From: Sphingomonas sp. PP-CC-1A-547
Lineage (GTDB): Bacteria; Pseudomonadota; Alphaproteobacteria; Sphingomonadales; Sphingomonadaceae
Length of the DNA stretch: 64,000 nucleotides
Direction: 5' to 3'
Assembly (NCBI RefSeq): GCF_003610375.1
Contig: NZ_RAPZ01000010.1
Location: forward strand, 1,090,161-1,154,160
Shown here: positions 8,484-18,960 of the stretch, piece after piece
How positions within the stretch are numbered: position 1 is the first letter of the stretch
Layout: every line of letters starts with the position of its first letter
Notes under the pieces: generated by a model
The model's database searches: none
The model's input: only the letters and a program-made list of their open reading frames with translations
Told to the model about the DNA's origin: nothing
Made by a program: the position numbers and the translations under genes

Positions 8484-8570
8484 ATGAACCGCAGCATCCT
8501 CATCGGCCTCATCGCCTTTTCGACCACCATCCTGCTGATCGCGACACAGACTGGCGGCGCGCTCGCCTGA
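8484..8570 (+). CDS. 28-residue membrane microprotein
   Basis: Starts MNRSILIGLIAFSTTILLIA and is 28 residues long, almost all hydrophobic. It could be one membrane helix or a signal-like peptide (its end, GGALA, resembles a signal peptidase site). CGGGAAA upstream is a plausible weak ribosome site. Co-transcribed with the 36-residue protein. Function unknown. Confidence 0.6.
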   Translation: MNRSILIGLIAFSTTILLIATQTGGALA

Positions 8571-8604
8571 CCGACGAGGCGCCTGCCGGGCGTCACGGTC
8601 AGGC
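8565..8604. terminator. Bidirectional hairpin between microprotein operon and PEBP gene
   Basis: GCCTGACC (8565-8572) pairs with GGTCAGGC (8597-8604), with further pairing (GACG/CGTC) inside the loop. It spans the stop of the second microprotein and the stop of the convergent PEBP gene, so it could end both transcripts. Confidence 0.5.
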
Positions 8605-9216
8605 GGGCGAGGCCAGCCCCACCGGCCCTACGGGCGCCTCTTCTTCGCGCGAATAGGTGCCGATCAACAGCCCTGCCGCCAGCACATGCCCGGTGATTGC
8701 CTCGATCACCGCCGAGCGCCCGGGTGTCGCACCGACATCCCCTGCGCCTACGCCGATCGCGAAGACCTGGAACGCATAGCGATGCTCGCCGTGTCCGCTG
8801 GGCGGATCGGGCGGCAACCAACCTTCGCGCAGATAGGAATTCCGACCGACATCGCGACCTTTCGCGTCGCCCTCAACGTCCGCAGCGATCGCGCCTTCAG
8901 CTAGCTGGCCCGCATCTGCTTCGAGTCCCCAGATGATCGCGTGGACCAAAGGCTGCGGGGCCGGAGCATCGGCATCCTCGACAATCAGCACCATGCGCTT
9001 GGTCCCAACCGGCGGTTCGCTCCACACGAGCGGTGGCGACGCGCCCTCCCCGTCCGCGGTGAAGCGCGGCGGCATCCGTGCTTCGTGCGCGAACGCCGGG
9101 CTGGTCAGGGTCAACGTCTCGAAGTTCTCGCCCAACTGGACGATCGCAAGCTTGTCGATACCGGCACGCAAGCCGCTCATCGCGTGGCCAAGCCAGGCGG
9201 GGATGTGTTCGAGCAT
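8599..9216 (-). CDS. YbhB/YbcL (PEBP, Raf kinase inhibitor-like) family protein
   Basis: A 205-residue phosphatidylethanolamine-binding-like protein. Family motifs include LTSPAFAHEARMPPRFT with GEGASPPLVW (about 38-66), the VLIVEDADAP ligand-site strand (about 76-85) and PPSGHGEHRYAFQVFA (about 138-153). These proteins bind anionic groups; bacterial roles are poorly defined. No signal peptide, so probably cytoplasmic. It is followed closely by the Ivy-like lipoprotein gene upstream on the same strand (3-base gap), suggesting one transcript. Confidence 0.9.
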   Translation of the reverse strand: MLEHIPAWLGHAMSGLRAGIDKLAIVQLGENFETLTLTSPAFAHEARMPPRFTADGEGASPPLVWSEPPVGTKRMVLIVEDADAPAPQPLVHAIIWGLEADAGQLAEGAIAADVEGDAKGRDVGRNSYLREGWLPPDPPSGHGEHRYAFQVFAIGVGAGDVGATPGRSAVIEAITGHVLAAGLLIGTYSREEEAPVGPVGLASPA

Positions 9217-9219
9217 GGC

Positions 9220-9732
9220 TTATCCTTCCGACGGGCAGGTTTCGGCACGACGGGCGGGGGCTGCGCCGTCATACCAGTCGCTCTGCGCGCCCATCTTGGC
9301 CGCGTCATGGTAGCAGACCTGGGTCTTGCCGCGCTTCGGGTCGACGATAACCGTCCAGTTGTGGTCGCCGCAATTATGCTCTTCGCAGCCCCAGGAGGCG
9401 ACCCGGTCGCCCATCTTGAAAACGGGCGTTGCGGGTCCCGATCGGCCGCGGATCATCTCGCGCAGCTTCGCATCTCCGACCGCATTGACGAGGCCGGTCG
9501 CAACGTCGGTGCGGTCGAAGAAATCGACGCCGTCGACCGCATCATGCGGGTATTTACCGACATAGGCAGTGATCGGGGTGGTCTGCGCCTGACCTGCTAT
9601 CGGGGCGGGCGCGCGCGTTTCGGGCGGGGTGAAGCCGCTGGGCGCGGCGGTCTTGGTGGGATCGTCGTTGCGTCCGCACCCACTGATGAGAAGCGGCGCC
9701 GCGAGCAACGCGACCGCGATTGCTGTCCTCAT
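9220..9732 (-). CDS. Lipoprotein with Ivy-like cysteine loop
   Basis: A 170-residue predicted lipoprotein: hydrophobic signal and lipobox LLISGC with the lipidated Cys at 19, then a Pro/Thr-rich linker (25-55). The C-terminal domain has C116-E-E-H119-N-C121, a match to the CKPHDC loop by which Ivy (inhibitor of vertebrate lysozyme, PF08816) plugs the lysozyme active site. It continues with GDHNWTVIVD and VCYHD. I infer a periplasmic lysozyme or lytic-enzyme inhibitor, but the overall match is short. The ATG at 9732 gives the lipobox; longer in-frame starts do not. Three bases from the PEBP gene. Confidence 0.7.
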   Translation of the reverse strand: MRTAIAVALLAAPLLISGCGRNDDPTKTAAPSGFTPPETRAPAPIAGQAQTTPITAYVGKYPHDAVDGVDFFDRTDVATGLVNAVGDAKLREMIRGRSGPATPVFKMGDRVASWGCEEHNCGDHNWTVIVDPKRGKTQVCYHDAAKMGAQSDWYDGAAPARRAETCPSEG

Positions 9733-9832
9733 GATCGCACCGTCGTCATCACCTGATCTCCTCAACCCCCATTGCAACGCATCGACCGGCATCGTGGTTG
9801 CGGAGGGAGGGTGATGCGACCATCTCGGGTCC

Positions 9833-10261
9833 ATGGAGCATGATCTCGATCGTTTCGTCGCGGCGCAGGACGGCGTCTATCCGCAGGCGCTGGCGGAGTT
9901 GCAGCGTGGGGCCAAGCGCAGCCACTGGATGTGGTTCATCTTCCCACAGATCGCCGGACTGGGGCAGAGCGCAATGGCGCGAACCTACGCGATTGCCGGG
10001 GCGGACGAGGCTCGGGCATATCTCGCGCATCCGGTACTCGGACCGCGACTGATCGAGGTCACGCAGACGGTAACGGCTGCGTCCGGATCCGCCGAAACGA
10101 TCCTCGGCGGCATCGACGCAGTGAAGTTGCGGTCGTCGATGACCCTGTTCGCCGCAGTCGCCGACGATCCTTCGCCGTTCCGCGCGGCGCTCGACCGGTT
10201 CTTCGGTGGCGAAGACGACCAAGCGACATTGGACCTGCTGCGCCGAACGCCGAACCGATAA
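9833..10261 (+). CDS. DUF1810 family protein
   Basis: A 142-residue soluble protein of the DUF1810 family, recognisable from DLDRFVAAQDGVYPQALAEL at the start, SHWMWFIFPQIAGLG (about 30-44) and the LGPRLIEVT and DAVKLRSSMTLF segments. No function is established for the family as far as I know. Full length for the family. Transcribed divergently from the Ivy-like lipoprotein gene; no partner is evident. Confidence 0.88.
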   Translation: MEHDLDRFVAAQDGVYPQALAELQRGAKRSHWMWFIFPQIAGLGQSAMARTYAIAGADEARAYLAHPVLGPRLIEVTQTVTAASGSAETILGGIDAVKLRSSMTLFAAVADDPSPFRAALDRFFGGEDDQATLDLLRRTPNR

Positions 10262-10327
10262 GATAGGGGCATTGGCGGCAACGCGTGTAGTGTGACAGCG
10301 GGGCCTTCCGCCCCATGAGGTGCCGTG

Positions 10328-10453
10328 ATGGCGAAGAGCCAGAAGAAATCGAGCAAGGAAGTCCGCAAGCCCAAGGCCGAAAAGGCACCCAAGGCGAACG
10401 CGTCCAACCCGACCACCAAGGGCAAGCCCGTCGAGATGACGACGCTGAACTAA
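10328..10453 (+). CDS. Small lysine-rich basic protein (41 residues)
   Basis: Begins MAKSQKKSSKEVRKPKAEKA and ends KPVEMTTLN. Strongly basic, without a hydrophobic segment, probably cytoplasmic and possibly nucleic-acid associated. A GAGGTG ribosome site lies about 6 bases upstream. Small proteins of this composition occur in many alphaproteobacteria without assigned function. The 10454-10606 gap after it shows no further gene. Confidence 0.6.
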   Translation: MAKSQKKSSKEVRKPKAEKAPKANASNPTTKGKPVEMTTLN

Positions 10454-10606
10454 GGCGCGCCGGGGCGGGTATCGCGCCGGCAAGATCTTCGACCGGGCGA
10501 TGACGGGGCGTCTTCCGTTGTTCCGGTCGATCGGGCGCAGTACAGTGTGCCCGAGACAATCACGCGGCCAGCAAATTAACCCTGCTGCCTGACCACCCGA
10601 TCCGGG

Positions 10607-11254
10607 TCAGCCCGCCGCGGCGATCTGGCGCAGTGCCTGTTCGAAGACCTCGACCGGTTGGCCGCCCGAGATAAGATGCCGGTCGTTGATCACGATCGCC
10701 GGCACCGCATTGATCCCGCGAGCACGCCACAGTTCCTCCGCCGCACGAACCTCGTCGGCATAGCGTCCGGACCGCAGAACCTCTTCTGCCGCGAGCGGAT
10801 CGAGCCCGGCCTTGGTCGCGGCATCGATCAGCACGCGGTGATCGCCCGGATCGGCATTGTCGGTGAAATTGGCCGTGAACAGCGCGTGCTTGAGCGCGCC
10901 CTGCCCTCCTTCGATCTGCGCCCAGTGCAACAGCCGGTGCGCGTCGAACGTGTTGTAGATCCGGCTCGCGTCGGTCATCGCCATCGTGAAGCCGAGGTCG
11001 CGTGCGCGGTCGACGATCATCGCGCGGTTCGCCGCCGACTGCTCGCGGGTCGATCCGTATTTCTCCGCGATATGCTCGCCGATATTCTGGCCGCCAGCGG
11101 GCATCGCCGGATTGAGTTCGAACGGCTGGAAGACGATCTCCGCGTCGAGCGCATCCGCCGCGCGGGCCAACGCCTCTTCCAGCGCGCGCAGGCCGATGAT
11201 GCACCAAGGACACGCGATGTCCGATACGAAATCGATCTTGAGATGGGCGGTCAT
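10607..11254 (-). CDS. DsbA family oxidoreductase, FrnE/2-hydroxychromene isomerase-like
   Basis: A 215-residue thioredoxin-fold protein with the active site C15-P-W-C18 immediately after the first strand. No signal peptide is present, so it is cytoplasmic and FrnE-like rather than a periplasmic DsbA. The central helical insertion (about 60-170) and the cis-Pro region near AVPAIVINDRHLISGGQP (about 178-195) fit the family. The ATG at 11254 has GGAG at good spacing; a start 7 codons upstream would lack one. Likely a disulfide reductase/isomerase in oxidative stress. Confidence 0.88.
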   Translation of the reverse strand: MTAHLKIDFVSDIACPWCIIGLRALEEALARAADALDAEIVFQPFELNPAMPAGGQNIGEHIAEKYGSTREQSAANRAMIVDRARDLGFTMAMTDASRIYNTFDAHRLLHWAQIEGGQGALKHALFTANFTDNADPGDHRVLIDAATKAGLDPLAAEEVLRSGRYADEVRAAEELWRARGINAVPAIVINDRHLISGGQPVEVFEQALRQIAAAG

Positions 11255-11357
11255 ATCAGTCTCCTGCAAGCGCACACCGCGGTAGATGGCGGCGGCCTGA
11301 TGAGCAACCGCGGGGCTTTTGGCTGGCGACGGCCGGCTGCATCCCTACATCCGCTCG

Positions 11358-11945
11358 ATGGCCAATCCGACCGCAGACCTTTTCGGCACGCCCGTCCTGT
11401 CTGGGCTCGAGTATCGCGACGCGCTGCTCAGCCGGGACGAGGAGGAGGCGCTGATCGCCCGGATCGACGAACAGGACTTGGCGCCGTTCCAGTTCCAGGG
11501 TTGGCTGGGCAAGCGGCTGACCCGATCGTTCGGCTGGCATTACGACTTCGACACGAGCCGGTTCGGCGAGACCGATCCATTGCCCGACTGGCTGCTGCCG
11601 ATCCGCCGGAGCGCCGCCGCGTTCGCTAAACTGCCGGAGGAGGCGCTCGTCCAGGCGTTGCTAATTCGGTACGATCCGGGGGCCGGGATCGGCTGGCACC
11701 GCGACCGGCCGGTGTTCGAGCATGTCGTCGGTATTTCGCTCGGCGTACCGGCGACGATGCGGTTCCGGCGGCGCAAGGCGGGCGGTTTCGACCGGGCCGC
11801 CGTACCGCTGGCACCGCGGTCCGTGTACCATCTCAGCGGCGAGGCGCGCCACGACTGGGAGCACAGCATCGCCGAGATGGAGGTGACGCGCTGGTCGATC
11901 ACCTTCCGCAGCTTCACCGCCAGCGCACGGCAGGACCGGCGCTGA
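11358..11945 (+). CDS. AlkB-like 2-oxoglutarate/Fe(II) dioxygenase
   Basis: A 195-residue AlkB-type dioxygenase that could repair alkylated nucleic acid bases. Metal ligands are H114 and D116 (GWHRDRP) and H169 (DWEHS), with the 2-oxoglutarate-binding pair R178 and R184 (RWSITFR). The substrate-lid strand RYDPGAGIGWHRD is typical. The ATG at 11358 was chosen because conservation begins there; an upstream in-frame TTG would add 13 unconserved residues. Its 3' end is 10 bases from the convergent gyrB end. Confidence 0.88.
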   Translation: MANPTADLFGTPVLSGLEYRDALLSRDEEEALIARIDEQDLAPFQFQGWLGKRLTRSFGWHYDFDTSRFGETDPLPDWLLPIRRSAAAFAKLPEEALVQALLIRYDPGAGIGWHRDRPVFEHVVGISLGVPATMRFRRRKAGGFDRAAVPLAPRSVYHLSGEARHDWEHSIAEMEVTRWSITFRSFTASARQDRR

Positions 11946-11955
11946 CGGTCGAAAC

Positions 11956-14835
<2,880 letters not shown>

Positions 14836-14857
14836 CTAAACGCACGCTGGCCCGACG

Positions 14858-15006
14858 GCCCTCTCCCCTTGGGGAGAGGGAAGGAGGAGCCGTAGGCGAC
14901 GGGAGGGTGAGGGGGAGTTGGGATCAGGCTCGCGAGCCTCACTCCCCTCTCCCTTCCCACGGCAAGGCCGCGGGCCCCTTCCCTCTCCCCGGAGGGGCGA
15001 GGGAGT
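14858..15006. repeat. CTCTCCCC-GGGGAGAG repeat cluster (family E)
   Basis: Two long inverted stretches: CCCTCTCCCCTTGGGGAGAGGG at the left and CCTCTCCC...GGAGGGGCGAGGGAG at the right, enclosing AGGAGCCGTAGGCGACGGGAGGGTGAG and its approximate complement. Together with the family C element it fills the 14488-15013 gap, which contains no supported gene. Confidence 0.75.
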
Positions 15007-15013
15007 CCTTGCT

Positions 15014-15829
15014 TCAGAAGCGGTCGGCGCGCTGGCCTAGCAGGGTCACTTCGACGCGGCGGTTCAGGCGCATGCCGGCCGGCGTTGCGTTGGTCGCGAC
15101 GGGCTGGTTCTCGCCGTGGCCGACGACACTGAACCGCGCGCGGACGACGTCCATGTCGTCGAACGCCTGGCGGACGCTCGCCGCGCGGCGCTCGGACAGG
15201 TCCTGGTTGTGCGCGTCCGTCCCGCGCGAGTCCGTGAACCCGTCGATCGCGACGCGGACGCCGGGGTTGCCACGCAAATAGCGGGCAAGCGGACGCAGTT
15301 TCTCGATCGCGCCGGGACGCAGCACGGCGCTGTCGGTGCGGAACAGCACGTCCTCCTGCAGCGTCAGCGTCGCGCCGCGTGGGGTCTGGCGGAAGCCGTA
15401 GTTGCGCATCGCGCCGCGGTCCCACGTCGTGGTGGTTTCGACCACGGTGGTGCCGCCGCGGTCGCCGCGATAAGCGCTCGGGTCACGGCCATACGCATCC
15501 CAGTCGAACCGGTCGCGGCGAGGGCCTGCAATGCGCGCGAATTCGCGGTTCGCGTCGTCGGCTTCCCGCGGGCTGATACGGCCATCGCCGTTCGCGTCGA
15601 AGTTCGGCATCACGAATGCGATGCCGCGCCGCGTATTGCGCAGTTCGGGGAAGAGCACAGGCACGCCTGCACCTTCCAGGCGATAGCCGGGGCGTAACCA
15701 GGGGGCGCGGCTCATGTCGTAACGCCCCTCGGGACGTCCGTCGTCTCGCGCTTGCGCGAAAACGGGGGCGGTGGTTGCTGCGACCATCAGGACGCCAAGG
15801 GCTGCGCGCGTGAAATTCCGGGTCATCAT
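15014..15829 (-). CDS. OmpA family protein with an EF-hand
   Basis: A 271-residue envelope protein. A signal peptide (about 1-25, ending PVFAQA) is followed by a canonical EF-hand loop at 78-89 (DANGDGRISPRE) that should bind Ca2+. The C-terminal OmpA/Pal-like peptidoglycan-binding domain (about 155-268) has DGFTDSRGTDAHNQDLSERRA and GHGENQPVATN. It has no beta-barrel, so it is a periplasmic peptidoglycan-associated protein with a calcium module. Two adjacent ATG codons at 15829 and 15826 are both possible. It sits between recF and gyrB on the same strand. Confidence 0.9.
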   Translation of the reverse strand: MMTRNFTRAALGVLMVAATTAPVFAQARDDGRPEGRYDMSRAPWLRPGYRLEGAGVPVLFPELRNTRRGIAFVMPNFDANGDGRISPREADDANREFARIAGPRRDRFDWDAYGRDPSAYRGDRGGTTVVETTTTWDRGAMRNYGFRQTPRGATLTLQEDVLFRTDSAVLRPGAIEKLRPLARYLRGNPGVRVAIDGFTDSRGTDAHNQDLSERRAASVRQAFDDMDVVRARFSVVGHGENQPVATNATPAGMRLNRRVEVTLLGQRADRF

Positions 15830-15913
15830 CGTCTCTCCGTGTCTTCGATGGACGGAGCTTTGCCCGCGCCCGCTTGAACGCGCGGTGAGTCCGGTCGACA
15901 GCGCGCGTTCAGC

Positions 15914-17146
15914 CTAACGCCCGACCGCGATGCGCGTTGCCTGCGTGCCGATCGCATCGAACAGCGCGTCTTCGGTTCCGGTCATCCACACCTGGCCGCG
16001 ACCTGAGAGCCGAGCGAACAGCGCCGCGCGGCGGGATGGGTCGAGGTGTGCGGCGACCTCGTCGAGGAGCAGGACGGGGGGCTGGCCGGTGCGTTCGGCG
16101 ACGAGGTCGGCGTGGGCGAGGACGATGCCGAGGAGGAGCGCCTTCTGCTCGCCAGTCGAGGCAAGAGAGGCGGCTCGCGCCTTGTCGAGGTGGGTGACGA
16201 TCAGGTCGACGCGGTGGGGGCCGCCGAGCGTGCGCCCCGCGGCGGCATCGCGCGCGCGGCCCTGGGCGAGGTCGGCCTGGAGACGGGTGGTGTCGCCGTT
16301 CCAGCCTTCGAGTGTCAGGCCGGCACGTGGGAACGGGCCGTCGTCCTGATGCGCAAGCCTCGTGCCGAGCAGCGCCACCGTCTCGCGTCGGGCCGCGTCG
16401 ACGGCGGCGCCGTGCTCAGCCATCTGTGCTTCGAGCGCGGAGAGCCAGTCGCCGTCGGGGCGGCCTTCGTCGGCGAGCAAGCGGTTTCGCGCGCGCATCG
16501 CGGCGTCGTAGCGGGCGGCGTGGTGCGCATGGCTCGGGGCGAGCGCCAGCGTGAGACGGTCGAGGAAGCCTCGGCGTTCGCCCGCGGGGGCGACGAAGAG
16601 GCGGTCCATCGCGGGCGTGAGCCAGAGGATGGTGAGCCACTCCGCCAGCGCGTTGGCGGTGGTGGCGGCGCCCTGGATGCGGACGATGCGGCGTTCGGGG
16701 GCGGAGGCGAGAGTCCCGGTTGCGACGTCGACTTCGCCCACTGCGGGCGCCTCGCCCGGCTGCATCTCGTCCTCTTCTAACTCCCCTTCCGCTTGCGGGA
16801 GGGGTCGGGGGAGGGGCGCGCTTTCCTCGGGATCGGACGCCAGTACGTACGTCGTCCCCTCCCCTAACCCCTCCCGCAAGCGGGAGGGGAATTCTGCTGC
16901 GTTCTTGTGCGAGCGCTCGGGCAACAATGTGGCCGCGACGCCGAAGCCGCCTGCCCCGCCTTGTCGTGCCATCTCGCCGAGTGCGGCCCTTCGCAGTCCG
17001 CGGCCGGGCGCGAGCAGCGACACCGCCTCCAGGATATTCGTCTTGCCCGCGCCGTTCTCGCCGGTCAGCACGACGAACCCTGGTCCCGGCGCCAGCGTCA
17101 GGTCGGCGTGATTGCGGAAATCGGTGAGGACGAGGCGCGACAGCAT
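15914..17146 (-). CDS. recF: DNA replication and repair protein RecF, with repeat-encoded insertion
   Basis: SMC-like ATPase that loads RecA at gaps with RecOR, 410 residues, somewhat longer than usual. Walker A is [13 protein letters not shown] (29-41). The signature region is around [15 protein letters not shown], and Walker B is [14 protein letters not shown] near the C-terminus. Residues about 84-127 ([14 protein letters not shown]... [15 protein letters not shown]) are encoded by a family B palindromic element that stays in frame; similar peptides are not part of RecF elsewhere. The insertion lies between the ATP-binding N-terminus and the following lobe. Length and motifs suggest the protein is still functional, but this is untested. 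Confidence 0.93.
   Translation of the reverse strand: MLSRLVLTDFRNHADLTLAPGPGFVVLTGENGAGKTNILEAVSLLAPGRGLRRAALGEMARQGGAGGFGVAATLLPERSHKNAAEFPSRLREGLGEGTTYVLASDPEESAPLPRPLPQAEGELEEDEMQPGEAPAVGEVDVATGTLASAPERRIVRIQGAATTANALAEWLTILWLTPAMDRLFVAPAGERRGFLDRLTLALAPSHAHHAARYDAAMRARNRLLADEGRPDGDWLSALEAQMAEHGAAVDAARRETVALLGTRLAHQDDGPFPRAGLTLEGWNGDTTRLQADLAQGRARDAAAGRTLGGPHRVDLIVTHLDKARAASLASTGEQKALLLGIVLAHADLVAERTGQPPVLLLDEVAAHLDPSRRAALFARLSGRGQVWMTGTEDALFDAIGTQATRIAVGR
16781..16893. repeat. Palindromic element (family B) inside recF
   Basis: About 113 bases with outer stems CTCCCCTTCCGC-TTGCGGGAGGGG and CCCCTCCCGC-AAGCGGGAGGGG around GGACGCCAGTACGTACGTCGT. It shares the GTACGTACGTCGT core and stems with the intergenic copy at 5465-5559. 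In the recF frame it is free of stops and adds about 40 residues. This resembles the Rickettsia palindromic elements that insert in frame. Confidence 0.85.
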
Positions 17147-17185
17147 TGCCTCGGCCTTAGAGCAGTTTCGAAACCGATTGCATCG

Positions 17186-17269
17186 CCCTTTTCCGTTCGC
17201 CCTGAGCGAAGTCGAAGGCGCGGTTCAAGCTCCGGTGCTTCGACTTCGCTCAGCACGAACGGGCAAGGG
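17186..17269. repeat. Inverted repeat with TTCGACTTCGCTCA arms (family D)
   Basis: Arms CCGTTCG-CCC-TGAGCGAAGTCGAAG and CTTCGACTTCGCTCA-GCA-CGAACGG enclose about 20 bases. The complementary arms can form a long hairpin. It lies in the 179-base gap between COQ4 and recF. Repeats with this core are common in sphingomonads. Confidence 0.8.
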
Positions 17270-17325
17270 ACCGATCTGATCACATCTGCGCTAGCGACAC
17301 GTCCAGTCCGCTACCGAGCATCGCG

Positions 17326-18135
17326 TCAGGCGGCGATCCGCTCCGGCGCGATCGCGGGTGCGGCTGCCGCGGTCGCGGCCTTCTGCGTGCTGAGATACGA
17401 CGCTAGCGCCGGCCCGAGCTCGCGCTGCGCACGCAAATACGCGACCGGCGTGACGATCCCGAGCCGTTCGCGCGCGGCCTCCAGCGGTTCGTGGAGCAGT
17501 TCGAGATAATCTTCGCCGGACACCCACTTCGCCTTGCGGCCGTTGCGATAGCCTTCCCAGACCGCCTTCGCGAACAGCTTGCTGCCGGTGACTCGCATGC
17601 TCTTCAGCGCCGCCGCCGAGCCGATCAGCGCCCAGCCGAGTCCGCCGACCTGCGCGTAGCTGAACGCGACGAGTGCCGCTTCGCCCATGCTTTCATCCGC
17701 CTTGTAGCCGGTCAGCACGTGCCAGATGTCGTGCGTGTCGCGTACCCGCCGGCCGAACCACGCATAGGGATGCGCCATGTCGTCCTCGCTCGGCGTAAGC
17801 CGCGAGACCTCGACCAGCCCGTCCGCGGAATAGCCCGTCGTCTCGAGGAAAGTGCGATACGCCGCCCCGACCGTGCCGGTCGCGAAGCTCGCGACGAACG
17901 CGGGGTCGGAGAAACGCTGCGCCAGTTCTACGCGGTCATAGGCGATCCGCCCGCCCTGTTCCGTTGCGATCAGCCGCGCGTAGTTCATCGGCGCATTGCC
18001 GACGTTCAGCGCGCGCATGATCCGGAACACCTGTGTTGTGTCGTCGCCATTCGCGAGCAATTTCTTGATCGCATCGAACGCCGTGCGCCAATCGCGACGA
18101 CCAGTCGTACCGGGAAACGGAGGAAGCTTCGCCAT
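17326..18135 (-). CDS. Coq4-family ubiquinone biosynthesis protein
   Basis: A 269-residue Coq4 homologue. In eukaryotes Coq4 supports coenzyme Q synthesis at the membrane and has been linked to C1 decarboxylation/hydroxylation. The zinc-ligand motif HDxxH-x-E is intact: H135, D136, H139 and E152 (THDIWHVLTGY...GEA). An Ala-rich tail (about 250-269) looks disordered. AAGGAG precedes the ATG at 18135. A TetR-type palindrome lies 15 bases upstream of the start. Located between dnaN/ybjQ-like and recF on the same strand. Confidence 0.88.
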   Translation of the reverse strand: MAKLPPFPGTTGRRDWRTAFDAIKKLLANGDDTTQVFRIMRALNVGNAPMNYARLIATEQGGRIAYDRVELAQRFSDPAFVASFATGTVGAAYRTFLETTGYSADGLVEVSRLTPSEDDMAHPYAWFGRRVRDTHDIWHVLTGYKADESMGEAALVAFSYAQVGGLGWALIGSAAALKSMRVTGSKLFAKAVWEGYRNGRKAKWVSGEDYLELLHEPLEAARERLGIVTPVAYLRAQRELGPALASYLSTQKAATAAAAPAIAPERIAA

Positions 18136-18149
18136 CGAGTCGACTCCTT

Positions 18150-18167
18150 ACTGACATTACTGTTAGT
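18150..18167. promoter_or_regulatory. TetR-type operator candidate before COQ4
   Basis: ACTGACA-TTAC-TGTTAGT: two 7-base arms with one mismatch around a 4-base centre, the usual geometry of TetR-family operators. It begins 15 bases before the COQ4 ATG, where bound repressor would block transcription. No TetR gene lies in the window. Confidence 0.45.
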
Positions 18168-18312
18168 ATTGAGCGCTGAGTGCGGAGTCAATCTAGGACG
18201 GAGATCTCGGCTTGAACGAACTAACCGCTCCGCCAGTCAGTCCGTTCGATAGGATCTAAATCAAATCCGATATGACGAATCCGCTGAAGCGAGCTTTCCT
18301 CGTATACGTCGA

Positions 18313-18960
18313 TCAAACCCTAGCGCTTTGCAGCGCATCTTGAATGTCTCTCGCCCGGTTAGCGAGTGAGGCGCCGTCTCGCGTTGCATCGAAAAACGAA
18401 GGATCGTCTGGGACGATTTGCGTCAGGGACACCGCAGTGCCTGTCATGCACACCATCAACATGGCACGCTGGCCGCCTACATCAGCGTAATCGACATCGA
18501 CACCAAGAACTGCATTGCCGCCTTGCTCGATAGCTTGGGCCCGCAGTGACGCTTTGCATAGGTTTTCGCCGTCACGCAATTTTGCGTTATATGTGCCAGA
18601 TTGAGTGCCAAACAGATCGGTAAAGGCAGACGCAACGTCCGAGAAAATGCCCGTCCCGGTCACTGTTTGCGCGGTAATTATTCCAAGCGGCTCATAGGTC
18701 CAGCCCATCGGCTGTTGCAATGAGACGATAGGAACATGCGACAGAATCGCTGTTAGCTTGGCGCGGAGTTCGCGTGACTCTAATTCCAGCGCTTCCGTCG
18801 CATCTCGATACGATGGATCCCCGCACTTGTTGCACGCGGCATCGAGATGCTCGGAACTGGCCAAGTTGATCACGCGAAGCCGGCCCGGAGACAAAGGTTG
18901 ATTTGACGAAATCATTCCAACCTTGAGCACGGCTCCGCAATTTGAGCAGGTATCGCTCAC
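18313..18960 (-). CDS. YbjQ/UPF0145-like protein with N-terminal zinc ribbon
   Basis: A 215-residue protein. Cys5, Cys8, Cys43 and Cys46 form a split zinc-ribbon-like pair. The C-terminal half (about 85-190) matches the YbjQ/UPF0145 (heavy-metal-binding-like) fold, with GIITAQTVTGTGIFSDVASA, LRAQAIEQGGNAVLGVDVDY and MLMVCMTGTAV. Function is unknown. The GTG start overlaps the dnaN TGA (GTGA), so it would be translated by coupling. Its DNA is visibly less GC-rich than its neighbours, which suggests acquisition or weak codon selection. Confidence 0.75.
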   Translation of the reverse strand: MSDTCSNCGAVLKVGMISSNQPLSPGRLRVINLASSEHLDAACNKCGDPSYRDATEALELESRELRAKLTAILSHVPIVSLQQPMGWTYEPLGIITAQTVTGTGIFSDVASAFTDLFGTQSGTYNAKLRDGENLCKASLRAQAIEQGGNAVLGVDVDYADVGGQRAMLMVCMTGTAVSLTQIVPDDPSFFDATRDGASLANRARDIQDALQSARV

